From a bacterium (GTDB lineage Bacteria > Chloroflexota > Dormibacteria > UBA8260 > Bog-877): DNA of 6,888 nt. The position numbers were made by a program, and so were the translations under genes. This document shows, in pieces, positions 1 to 6,079 of the stretch (its first letter is position 1; each line of letters opens with the position of its first letter). The notes under the pieces are model-generated. The model was given only the letters and a program-made list of their open reading frames with translations. It was not told the DNA's origin and ran no database searches. The stretch lies in contig JAKABA010000211.1 in NCBI GenBank assembly GCA_021802115.1, forward strand, positions 1-6,888. The letters run 5' to 3'.

Positions 1-293
1 AGGATCAGGGTGAGCGCCCCCGGCCAGTGCCGGGCCACTAGCGGCCGGGCCGCGTCCGGGAGCTCCGCGTACCCGGCCAGCTCAGCGGGGTCGGCGACCA
101 TCAGGATCAGGGGCTGGGAGGTTGGCCTGCCCTTGATCCGCGAGATTCGGGTCACCGCCTCGGGGATGTCGGCCCGGCCCGCCAGGCCGTAGACGGTGTC
201 GGTCGGAAACCCGATCACCCCGCCCGCCGCCAGGGCGGCCGCGGCCGCCCTAAGCCCGCGGTCGTCGGCGGCGAAGATCTCGCCGACGGTCAT
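1..293 (-). CDS. tsaC: L-threonylcarbamoyladenylate synthase (TsaC/Sua5/YrdC family), 5' part only
   Basis: This gene encodes the enzyme that condenses threonine, bicarbonate and ATP into threonylcarbamoyl-AMP, the first step of t6A37 tRNA modification in the cytoplasm. Only the first 97 codons are present; the gene runs off the left edge. Visible YrdC-domain hallmarks, in order, are PTDTVYGL (residues 30-37), a KGRP block (54-57), PLILMVAD (61-68) and WPGALTLI (90-97). These include the basic residues of the nucleotide-binding cleft. The ATG start at 293 is well supported: it overlaps the prmC stop as ATGA, and GGAGGT lies 9 bases upstream inside prmC, so translation is probably coupled. Pairing with prmC is common in bacteria. 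Because the C-terminus is missing, I cannot tell a short TsaC from a longer Sua5 with an extra domain. The family call is secure. Confidence 0.95.
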   Translation of the reverse strand, partial: MTVGEIFAADDRGLRAAAAALAAGGVIGFPTDTVYGLAGRADIPEAVTRISRIKGRPTSQPLILMVADPAELAGYAELPDAARPLVARHWPGALTLI

Positions 294-1291
294 GGCACCA
301 GCACCTCCAGGACCCGGTCTCGCCCGCCGAGGTCGCGGCGCAGGGTCGTCCGGGCGGCGGGCCAGGCGTCCCGGGCCAGCTGGGCCACCTGGTCCAGGCG
401 CCGCGGATCCCCCTCCAGCAGCACCGCGGCCCCTGGCCGCACGACCTGGGGAAGGAACGCCAGGATCTCTCGGTAGCCGGTGAGCCCGTCCGGGCCGCCA
501 TCCAACGCCAGGCGCGGCTCGAAATCCCTGACGTCACGATCCAGCCCCTCCCACTCTGCGCTCGTCACGTAGGGCGGGTTGCTGACCACCAGGTCGTACG
601 GTCCTCGGTTGAGGACGGGGTCCAGCCAGTGGCCCCGGAGCACCTCGACCCGGTCTGCGACCCCGACCGCCGCGGCGTTGCGCCGGGTGAGATCGACAGC
701 CTCCTGGCTCACATCCACCAGATCGACCCTAGCCGCCGGAGCGGCATCGGCCAAGGCCAGGCCCACACAGCCGCTGCCGCAGCCCAGGTCGAGCACCCGG
801 GCGGCGCGGCCGTCCACCAGGGCGGCTCCGAGATCCACCAGCAGCTCCGACTCGGGTCTGGGTATGAGCACGGCCGGGGAGACCGAAAGGGTCAGGCTGT
901 GAAACTCCCGCTTCCCCAGCAGGTAGGCGACCGGGCAACCCGCGGCGCGACGGCGCAAGAGGTCGCGAACCGGTTGCAGCTCCACTTCCAGGAGCGGGCG
1001 GTCGAACTGCAGGTAGAGATCGATCCGGGAGAGGCCGAGAACGTGGGCCAGGATCAGCTCGGCGTCAAGCCGAGGAGTCGGCGTCCCGGCAGCGGCCAGG
1101 TGCTGCGTGCTGCGCCGCAGGATCTCCATCAGCACCGGCGCCGGATGGAGAGGAGCGCCGGTGGCCACCGGTGGGCCGGGGATGGAATCGTCCCGAGCGT
1201 GATCGCCCCGGCCGGCCTCCGGCACGTCCTCAGGCCGGCCCGGTCCCATCCCGGGCCCGGTCGCCGGCACGGTCTGGCCCCGACTCTTCAT
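290..1291 (-). CDS. prmC: Peptide chain release factor N5-glutamine methyltransferase PrmC
   Basis: PrmC uses S-adenosylmethionine to methylate the glutamine of the GGQ motif in release factors RF1 and RF2, which raises peptide-release efficiency. Numbering from the longest ATG form (333 aa), the N-terminal helical domain spans about 53-135 (PRLDAELILAHVLG at 73-86). Next come IPRPESE (143-149), the SAM-binding loop VLDLGCGSG (166-174) and the catalytic NPPY (238-241) that holds the substrate glutamine amide. The start is uncertain. PrmC proteins are usually about 280-290 aa, and the first 50 residues here are Pro/Gly-rich and unlike the family. Alternatives are GTG at 1168 (292 aa) and ATG at 1129 (279 aa); neither has a clear ribosome site. 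The ATG at 1291 has GAGG a few bases upstream and TAGGCT (a weak -10 match, plus-strand 1300-1305) ending 8 bases before it. The 3' end overlaps tsaC by ATGA. prfA, often next to prmC, is absent here. Confidence 0.95.
   Translation of the reverse strand: MKSRGQTVPATGPGMGPGRPEDVPEAGRGDHARDDSIPGPPVATGAPLHPAPVLMEILRRSTQHLAAAGTPTPRLDAELILAHVLGLSRIDLYLQFDRPLLEVELQPVRDLLRRRAAGCPVAYLLGKREFHSLTLSVSPAVLIPRPESELLVDLGAALVDGRAARVLDLGCGSGCVGLALADAAPAARVDLVDVSQEAVDLTRRNAAAVGVADRVEVLRGHWLDPVLNRGPYDLVVSNPPYVTSAEWEGLDRDVRDFEPRLALDGGPDGLTGYREILAFLPQVVRPGAAVLLEGDPRRLDQVAQLARDAWPAARTTLRRDLGGRDRVLEVLVP
303..308 (-). promoter_or_regulatory. Strong ribosome binding site of tsaC inside prmC
   Basis: On the minus strand the bases read GGAGGT, a full match to the anti-Shine-Dalgarno core, 9 bases before the ATG at 293. 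It lies in the last codons of prmC. It fixes the tsaC start and explains efficient translation despite the 4-base overlap with the prmC stop. Confidence 0.8.
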
Positions 1292-1613
1292 CCATCCTCA
1301 GCCTACCTTGCTCCAGCGCAGGTGCCCACCGGCCCGCGGCGCGGCAGCTTCTCGGGACGCCCAAGGCTGCCGGCTGCAGGTGCGCCGGGACCAGGGACGT
1401 CGACACCGCCATCAGACCCAGGAAGAACGACGTCCGGCGGCCGGCCCGCGCTGGACCGCCGACGGTCGCGACGAGTGTGCCCTCCATCCGCGAGCCGACT
1501 GGCGTCCGGCCCAACGGTCAAAGCAACCGGCGGGATGCGGGATGAAGAAGATAGCCCGGTCTGGATGCCCGTGAAAAAGACAGAAGCCATCTTTCGACGG
1601 ACACGAGCGCCCA

Positions 1614-1629
1614 CCCGGCACATGCCGGG
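1614..1629. repeat. 16-base dyad, 7-base perfect arms, possible operator
   Basis: The bases read CCCGGCACATGCCGGG: perfect 7-base inverted arms around a 2-base centre. This is the size and symmetry of a dimeric repressor site. It lies about 95 bases upstream of the -35 box at 1724 and about 320 bases from the prmC start, so its target promoter is unclear. In DNA this GC-rich, such dyads also arise by chance. No regulator gene is visible nearby. Confidence 0.3.
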
Positions 1630-1656
1630 ATGCGGGTTGGTGATGGCTGTGAGGCC

Positions 1657-1691
1657 GTCCCGCTCCCCAACGTGGGGAAGAGGGGAGGGAC
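1657..1691. repeat. Nested inverted repeat upstream of the rightward promoter
   Basis: An inner hairpin has 6-base arms, TCCCCA (1664-1669) and TGGGGA (1673-1678), around a 3-base loop. It is enclosed by a second perfect pair, GTCCC (1657-1661) and GGGAC (1687-1691). There is no T-tract on either strand, so it does not resemble an intrinsic terminator. It ends 32 bases before the -35 box at 1724 and would not be transcribed from that promoter. A protein-binding role is possible but unproven. Confidence 0.3.
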
Positions 1692-1723
1692 CGCATGACC
1701 GTGTTGGCGTCGCCGCCAGCAGC

Positions 1724-1752
1724 TTGACCGCGAATTCGGCCACCGCTATTCT
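1724..1752 (+). promoter_or_regulatory. Sigma70-type promoter giving a leaderless mRNA
   Basis: The -35 box TTGACC (1724-1729) matches the consensus TTGACA at five of six bases. A spacer of exactly 17 bases follows, then the -10 box TATTCT (1747-1752), which keeps the key T, A and final T. Transcription would start 6-8 bases downstream, at 1758-1760, and the GTG start codon of the next gene is at 1759. The message should therefore begin at or within a base of its start codon. This agrees with the lack of any ribosome binding site before that gene. Confidence 0.7.
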
Positions 1753-1758
1753 CCGCTG

Positions 1759-2133
1759 GTGGATCCAGTCGAGCGCGACGAGATCAGGGCCGCGATCCTC
1801 GCCAGTCGGCAGCTGGGAACCGACTACGAGGGCGATGTCGCCGCGAGTCTGGTGGATCGCATTGGGGCCGAGATCGACCGCCGGGTGGACGCCCGGGTCG
1901 GGCACGGCTCCTCGCCGACCAAGCTGCACCGTCCCATCTGGGCGCCCCTCACCCTGGGCTTGGGATCGCTGCTGGCCGGTGTGGCGGCCAGCGGCATCAT
2001 CCTCAACGGTGGGGCCGCGATCAGCTCCAACGGGATCGTCACCCACGCCCCCAGCAGCGGCCAGGTCGCCCTGGACGCGGTGGTGTGGGTCGTGATCGGC
2101 GCGGTCAACGTCGCCTTCCTGCGCCGGCATTGA
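1759..2133 (+). CDS. Small two-helix membrane protein of unknown function
   Basis: This is a 124-aa protein whose function I cannot name. Residues 1-50 are soluble, acidic-basic and probably helical (DPVERDEIRAAI, then LVDRIGAEIDRRVDARV at 31-47). Residues about 61-83 form a first membrane helix and about 103-121 a second. A Gly/Ser-rich linker lies between them and the C-terminus is a basic LRRH. With a cytoplasmic N-terminus, both ends would lie inside. From memory, small actinobacterial membrane proteins share the pattern of a helix with REI..A...R.ELG.DYE, a second with E.DRRVDAR, and two membrane spans, but I cannot cite a family. The GTG start coincides with the predicted transcription start and has no ribosome site, so it is probably leaderless. 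The amphipathic helices ahead of the membrane segments suggest oligomerisation. A gap of 176 bases to the exporter genes leaves co-transcription open. Confidence 0.8.
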   Translation: MDPVERDEIRAAILASRQLGTDYEGDVAASLVDRIGAEIDRRVDARVGHGSSPTKLHRPIWAPLTLGLGSLLAGVAASGIILNGGAAISSNGIVTHAPSSGQVALDAVVWVVIGAVNVAFLRRH

Positions 2134-2309
2134 CCCGGTCCCCGCAACCGTCGACCGCCGGAGCCGGTCTGCCTCCAGACGGGGCCGCTCCTCGGCGCAA
2201 GCCTGGCTGGCACCGGGCGGGAGTGAGCTGTGGGAACCCGGCCCCGGCCATGAGCGAGCCGTGACCGGCTCTGGGACCTGGATCCAGGGGAACCGTCACA
2301 CCGAGCCCA
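2134..2309. other. Spacer upstream of the exporter genes, rich in inverted repeats
   Basis: This 176-base spacer holds a small hairpin soon after the preceding stop (GTCTG 2167-2171, CAGAC 2176-2180). It also holds a 9-base perfect inverted repeat (GAGCCGGTC 2161-2169 with GACCGGCTC 2263-2271), a local hairpin (GAGCC 2256-2260, GGCTC 2267-2271) and a 12-base palindrome at 2277-2288. No convincing -35/-10 pair or T-tract terminator is visible. The following ABC gene may thus be read through from the promoter at 1724 or use a promoter I cannot recognise. Confidence 0.5.
2277..2288. repeat. Perfect 12-base palindrome before the first ABC gene
   Basis: The bases CCTGGATCCAGG are fully self-complementary. 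The palindrome ends 21 bases before the GTG at 2310, within the window where a repressor would block transcription or initiation. The core TGGATCCAG also occurs at 1760-1768, across the start codon of the small membrane-protein gene. An operator role is a guess. Confidence 0.35.
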
Positions 2310-4202
2310 GTGCCACGGACTGACCCCGCGGACAGCTCCCGCTCCTCCTTCCTCCGCCCCCTGGCACCGTACTTCCGGCAGGTGGCCGGACTGCTGCTCC
2401 TGGGGTCGCTGGGCGGGATCGTGATGAACACCGCGATCGTGCTTCCGGCGCTGCTGCTGGGGAGGGCGGTGAACGTGGTGCTGGCGGTCGAACATCACCA
2501 CGCCCAGCCCCGGCAGGTCGAGCTCGCGGCGTTGCTGTTCGTCGCCGGCACCGCCGCCACCGAGCTCCCCCGGATCGGCAAGCGCTACTGGTTGGGGGTC
2601 GCCCGGACCCGCTTCCGCGCCAGCGTGCGCCTGGACGCCCTGCGAGGGGTGCTGGGCTGGCCCACCATCCGGTTTGCCGAGATCCCGGTGGGTGACGTGA
2701 TGGCCCGGATCATCGGCGACGTGGAGGTGCTCGGGGTCGGCGTCGGCGAGATCATGGTCGAGACCTGGGACACCCTGCTCTTCTCGGCCTCCCTGATCAT
2801 CGCCATGTTCTGGCTCGATCCCACCCTGGCGGCCCTCTGCCTGGCGCCGGTCCCATTCGCCCTGCTCCTGGCCAGGAGGTCGGAGGGGTTGGTGGCGAGG
2901 CGGACCACGCACGCCCGCCGGGCCGAGTCCGCCCTCACCGGGTTCCTGCGCGAGCAGCTGCAGGGGATGCGCCTGCTGCGCCTGACCGGAAGGACCGGGG
3001 TGGCCGCCTCCAGGATGGAGGCGCTGGCCCAGGCTCAGGCCGGCGCAGAGCTGAGCGCGATCCTCCTCGACGAGGCCCTGACCGCCGTCTACACCATCCT
3101 GCTCAGCAGCGGGGTCATCTTCATCGTCTGGCTGGGCGGCGCCAGGGTCGCCGCCGGCACCCTCTCCCTGGGAGCGCTGGTGGCCTTTCTCGCCCTCTTC
3201 TCGCGCTTCGTGACCAGGGCCCCGCGGATCCCCCAGATGGTCAACCGCGTCCAGGCCGCCGCCGCGGCTCAGCGACGCCTGACGCCCCTGCTGGCCCGGC
3301 CGATGGCACCCGGTGGTGGCCGGCGTTGGTCATCGTTCCGCGCCACCCATGTGCCCGAGTGCGAACTCCCGCCCGCGTCCACGACCGCCGTGCGAAGGGG
3401 CCCAGCCGGCCTCAGGTTCGTCGGTGTCGGTCTCACCCATCCCGGGTCCCAAGCCCCGGCCGTCAGCGGCCTGGACCTCGAGGTGCCGGCCGGGGCGGTG
3501 GTCGCGGTGACCGGCCCGGTGGGCTCCGGCAAGAGCACCCTGGCCAAGCTGGCGGCCGGGCTCCTGGTCCCGGACTCGGGCACGGTTGAGCTGGACGGCC
3601 AACCGCTGGGCCGGCTCGCCCCGGAGATCCGGTCCGCCAGCATCGGCTATCTCGGCCAGGACCCTGAACTGTTCTCGGGCACCATTGCCGAGAATGTCAG
3701 CCTCTGGAGAGAGGCGCCCGTCGACGAGGAGCGCCGCCTGATCTCCCGGGCGCTCTCCCTGGCCAACCTGGACCGCGACCTGGAGCAGATGCCGCTGGGC
3801 GCGGCGACCCAGATCGGCGAGTCGGGAGTTCGGGTCTCGGGAGGTCAGCGCCAGCGCATCGCCCTCGCCAGAGCGCTGGCGGCGGGCGGAGGCTCCCTCA
3901 GGCTGCTGGTGCTGGACGACCCGTTCTCCGCAGTTGACGTGGAGACCGAGGCGGCCATCCTGGCCGGGCTGCGCCGCGCCTTCGGGCCGGCGGCACCCCC
4001 GGCGGAGCGCGTCACCATCGTGCTCTGCTCGCAGCGGCTGGCGGCGTTCCCGCTGGCGGACCTGGTCGCGGTCCTGGAGCGGGGCCGCCTGCTCGAGCTG
4101 GGCACCCACCCGGCGCTGCTGACCAAGGGCGGCTTGTACGCACGGATCTACGGGGCCCAGGCGGAGATCCGTGACCCAGGTGCCCGGGGGCGTGCGTCGT
4201 GA
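2310..4202 (+). CDS. ABC exporter half-transporter with degenerate ATPase site (subunit A)
   Basis: This is a 630-aa half-transporter: six membrane helices (about residues 22-52, 68-88, 154-170, 171-188, 256-280, 285-305) followed by a nucleotide-binding domain. NBD motifs are Walker A GPVGSGKST (402-410), Q-loop Gln450, signature VSGGQ (509-513), Walker B LLVLDD (532-537), D-loop SAVD (540-543) and the switch region at 575. Two catalytic positions are altered: Asp537 replaces the usual catalytic Glu, and Gln575 replaces the H-loop His (SQRL for AHRL). The same pair of changes is known in the degenerate subunit of heterodimeric exporters such as TAP1, and Asp for Glu in the TM287 and BmrC type. 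The protein should bind ATP but contribute one weak site. Its intact signature would complete the active site of the downstream partner, whose gene overlaps by GTGA. GTG 2310 is the only usable start, because a stop at 2262 closes the frame. Its ribosome site is poor (AGGGGA about 18 bases away). The substrate is unknown. Confidence 0.93.
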   Translation: MPRTDPADSSRSSFLRPLAPYFRQVAGLLLLGSLGGIVMNTAIVLPALLLGRAVNVVLAVEHHHAQPRQVELAALLFVAGTAATELPRIGKRYWLGVARTRFRASVRLDALRGVLGWPTIRFAEIPVGDVMARIIGDVEVLGVGVGEIMVETWDTLLFSASLIIAMFWLDPTLAALCLAPVPFALLLARRSEGLVARRTTHARRAESALTGFLREQLQGMRLLRLTGRTGVAASRMEALAQAQAGAELSAILLDEALTAVYTILLSSGVIFIVWLGGARVAAGTLSLGALVAFLALFSRFVTRAPRIPQMVNRVQAAAAAQRRLTPLLARPMAPGGGRRWSSFRATHVPECELPPASTTAVRRGPAGLRFVGVGLTHPGSQAPAVSGLDLEVPAGAVVAVTGPVGSGKSTLAKLAAGLLVPDSGTVELDGQPLGRLAPEIRSASIGYLGQDPELFSGTIAENVSLWREAPVDEERRLISRALSLANLDRDLEQMPLGAATQIGESGVRVSGGQRQRIALARALAAGGGSLRLLVLDDPFSAVDVETEAAILAGLRRAFGPAAPPAERVTIVLCSQRLAAFPLADLVAVLERGRLLELGTHPALLTKGGLYARIYGAQAEIRDPGARGRAS

Positions 4203-6025
4203 GTCCAGCCCCGACGGTGCCGGCGCGGCCTCACCGCTCAACTGGGCGGGGAGGTTCCTTCTGGGCTCAGGTGTGGTCCCTGGTCAGGCCCTGGCGGCCG
4301 CTCCTGGCCGCCGTCGTCCTCCTGGTGGGGGGCTCGGCGGTGGCGGGAGTGGTGCCTCCCCTGGTGATCCGCCACGCGGTGGAGGACAACCTGCTGCCGC
4401 ACCGCACCGCCGGCCTGGTGGTCGACGGCCTGGTGTATCTGGGTGCTGTCGTGGCCGGGGGGCTCTTCACCTTCGGCTACAGCTACCTGGCGGCGGTGGT
4501 CGCCCAGCGCACGATCGCCGCGCTCAGGGTGCGGCTTTTTGCGCACCTCACCCGCCTGCCGATGGCGTACTTCGACGGCACGCCCTTGGGAGACATCATC
4601 AGCCGGGCCACCGCCGACGTCGAGACCGTGGACACCCTCTTCACCGACGGGATCGCGACCCTGGTGGGCCAGGTCGTCTCCCTGGCCGCCGTCGCGGTGG
4701 CGATGATCGTGGTCAGCCCCCTGCTGAGTGCCGTCTCCCTGCTGGTCGCCCCCCCGCTCTGGCTGATCAGTCGCTGGCTCCAGCTGCGGGTCCGGGACGC
4801 GGAGCGGAGGACCCGGGAAGCGATCGGGGTGCTCAACGGCCAGCTGTCCGAGATGGTGGGAGGAGCGGAGACGATTCACGCATTTGGCCGCGAGCCCACT
4901 TTCCTGAGCCGGTTCCGGCTGGCCCTGATGCGCACCCTGGCGGCCCAATCCGCCTCCGTGGGCTACAACTCCTTCTTCACCCCGGTGACGGGAATGCTCG
5001 CGGCGCTGGTCGTGGCCGCCCTGCTCTGGGTCGGAGCCGGGGGGCTGGTCAGAGCGGCGGGGGTCGACCTCGGCACCCTGGTCGCCTTCGTGCTCCTGTT
5101 CCAGAACTTCTTCGCTCCGATCATCGCCCTGGGGGACCAGTGGAACCGCGTCCAGGCCGCGCTGGCCGGCCTGGAGCGGGTCTTCGCGGTCCTCAACCTG
5201 CCCCGCGAGCCGTCGCGATCCAGCCCCGCCCGGGTCGGCGACGGCTCCGGCGTGGTCGCCCGCAACCTGAGCTTCAGCTATGGCCAGGCGCCGCCGGTGG
5301 TGGACGGGATCAGCCTGACGGTCGACCCCGGCGAACGGGTGGCGGTCGTCGGCCGGACCGGGGCCGGCAAGTCGACCCTGCTGGCGCTGCTGGGAGGCCT
5401 GTACCGCCCCGACCGCGGTGAGGTCACGGTGGACGGCCGGCCACCCTGGGAGCTGGACGACCACGATCGCCGTCGGGTGATCGGCGCGGTCCCGCAGGGG
5501 TCCAGGGTCTTCTCCGCCTCGGTGCGCGAGAATCTCACCCTCGGGGATGGGGCGGTGCCGGACAGCGCCGTCCACAGCGCCCTGACCCTGGTGGGAATGG
5601 GCACCTGGGCAGCCGGGCTGGCCGAGGGGCTCGACACCGTCCTCGCCGGCGACGGTGGGGGACCGGGCGTCCACCTCTCAGCGGGGGAACGCCAGCTCAT
5701 CGCCCTGGCCCGCGCGGTCCTGCCGGAGCCGCGCGTCCTCCTGCTGGACGAGGCGACCGCGGCGGTCGACCCCGCCGGTGAGGCCGCCTTCCAGGCCGCG
5801 CTGAGCCGCGTCGGCTGGATCGGCAGATGCTCGGTCGTGAGCGTGGCCCACCGGCTCTCCTCGGCGCGCACCGCGGACCGCGTGCTGGTACTGGATCAGG
5901 GCCTGGTGGTCGAGGACGGGGCCCCGGACCTTCTGCTCGCGTCCGGCGGCAGCTTCGCGGCCATGGTCACCCTCGAACAGGCGGGCTGGGACCCGGACAC
6001 CGATTCGGCCGGGAACAGTCGGTAG
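4199..6025 (+). CDS. ABC exporter half-transporter with intact ATPase residues (subunit B)
   Basis: This 608-aa partner of the preceding gene has a short basic N-terminus and six membrane helices (about 33-57, 72-101, 150-172, 174-194, 260-282, 290-312), followed by an ATPase domain. Visible motifs are the A-loop Tyr361, Walker A GRTGAGKST (385-393), Q-loop Gln433, Walker B VLLLDE with catalytic Glu518, D-loop AAVD (521-524) and H-loop His551 in AHRL. The signature is LSAGE (493-497) rather than LSGGQ, and this half-signature faces the degenerate site of the other subunit. Walker A, Walker B and His of this subunit plus VSGGQ of the partner form the hydrolytic site. The GTG start overlaps the upstream stop (GTGA, 4199-4202), with a G-rich stretch just upstream, which implies coupled translation and 1:1 assembly. 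Domain order and length are typical of multidrug, lipid or peptide exporters of the MdlA/MdlB and MsbA type. The cargo cannot be deduced. Confidence 0.95.
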   Translation: MSPAPTVPARPHRSTGRGGSFWAQVWSLVRPWRPLLAAVVLLVGGSAVAGVVPPLVIRHAVEDNLLPHRTAGLVVDGLVYLGAVVAGGLFTFGYSYLAAVVAQRTIAALRVRLFAHLTRLPMAYFDGTPLGDIISRATADVETVDTLFTDGIATLVGQVVSLAAVAVAMIVVSPLLSAVSLLVAPPLWLISRWLQLRVRDAERRTREAIGVLNGQLSEMVGGAETIHAFGREPTFLSRFRLALMRTLAAQSASVGYNSFFTPVTGMLAALVVAALLWVGAGGLVRAAGVDLGTLVAFVLLFQNFFAPIIALGDQWNRVQAALAGLERVFAVLNLPREPSRSSPARVGDGSGVVARNLSFSYGQAPPVVDGISLTVDPGERVAVVGRTGAGKSTLLALLGGLYRPDRGEVTVDGRPPWELDDHDRRRVIGAVPQGSRVFSASVRENLTLGDGAVPDSAVHSALTLVGMGTWAAGLAEGLDTVLAGDGGGPGVHLSAGERQLIALARAVLPEPRVLLLDEATAAVDPAGEAAFQAALSRVGWIGRCSVVSVAHRLSSARTADRVLVLDQGLVVEDGAPDLLLASGGSFAAMVTLEQAGWDPDTDSAGNSR

Positions 6026-6066
6026 CTGCCCGGTAGAGTCTTGCCTGCCGGGAATCAGCCATCCAC

Positions 6067-6071
6067 GAGGG
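6067..6071 (+). promoter_or_regulatory. Ribosome binding site fixing the APH-like start
   Basis: GAGGG sits 8 bases before the GTG at 6080, good placement for a Shine-Dalgarno site, and no other start fits as well. About 30 bases further upstream, TAGAGT (6034-6039) resembles a -10 box but has no recognisable -35 at the right distance. A separate promoter for this gene is therefore possible but weakly supported. Confidence 0.55.
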
Positions 6072-6079
6072 CAGCAACA

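Larger units (their letters stand above)
1292..1758. other. Divergent intergenic region, 467 bases, no supported gene
   Basis: This stretch separates leftward prmC from the rightward small membrane-protein gene. Open frames exist on both strands, but none has a recognisable domain, a good ribosome site and a plausible protein together. The middle (about 1540-1610) is visibly richer in A than the surrounding genes, as expected of non-coding DNA. It contains a convincing rightward promoter at 1724-1752, a 16-base dyad at 1614-1629, a nested hairpin at 1657-1691 and two copies of GGGATGCGGG (1532-1541 and 1627-1636). Weak leftward promoter-like hexamers are also present (minus-strand TATCTT at about 1548-1553), but I do not call them. 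I recognise no known riboswitch or small RNA. Confidence 0.6.

Noticed and set aside
1230..1514. Minus-strand 94-residue frame with a hydrophobic stretch resembling a signal peptide
   Set aside because: It starts with a rare codon and has no good ribosome site. It runs into the prmC start in another frame and shows no recognisable domain.
1575..1596. A-rich inverted repeat AAAGA/TCTTT as a terminator for either strand
   Set aside because: The stem is AT-only and 5 bases long with a 9-base loop, too weak to terminate transcription.
1412..1696. Minus-strand 94-residue frame in the intergenic region
   Set aside because: There is no ribosome site or family resemblance, and the composition (His, Ser, Arg, Pro) is atypical for a real protein. 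Not reported as a gene.
1540..1700. Possible riboswitch or small RNA in the A-richer part of the intergenic region
   Set aside because: I compared it by eye with riboswitch consensus cores I remember (cobalamin, manganese, cyclic-di-AMP) and found no match. A covariance-model search would settle it.
629..2095. Long plus-strand frame of 488 codons
   Set aside because: It is antisense to prmC and overlaps the membrane-protein gene in another frame. The composition (Arg, Pro, Gly, Ser) is that of a high-GC shadow frame.
2164..2183. Hairpin after the small membrane-protein stop as an intrinsic terminator
   Set aside because: The stem is only 5 bases plus two after a mismatch, and no T-tract follows on the plus strand.
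4238..5674. Minus-strand frame of 478 codons
   Set aside because: It is antisense to ABC subunit B. The Gln/His/Asp/Arg-rich sequence has no domain, and the opposite strand has every ABC motif.
6029..6052. CCCGG/CCGGG inverted repeat between subunit B and the APH-like gene
   Set aside because: It has 5-base arms, a loop of about 14 bases and no T-tract. Such repeats are frequent by chance at this GC content.
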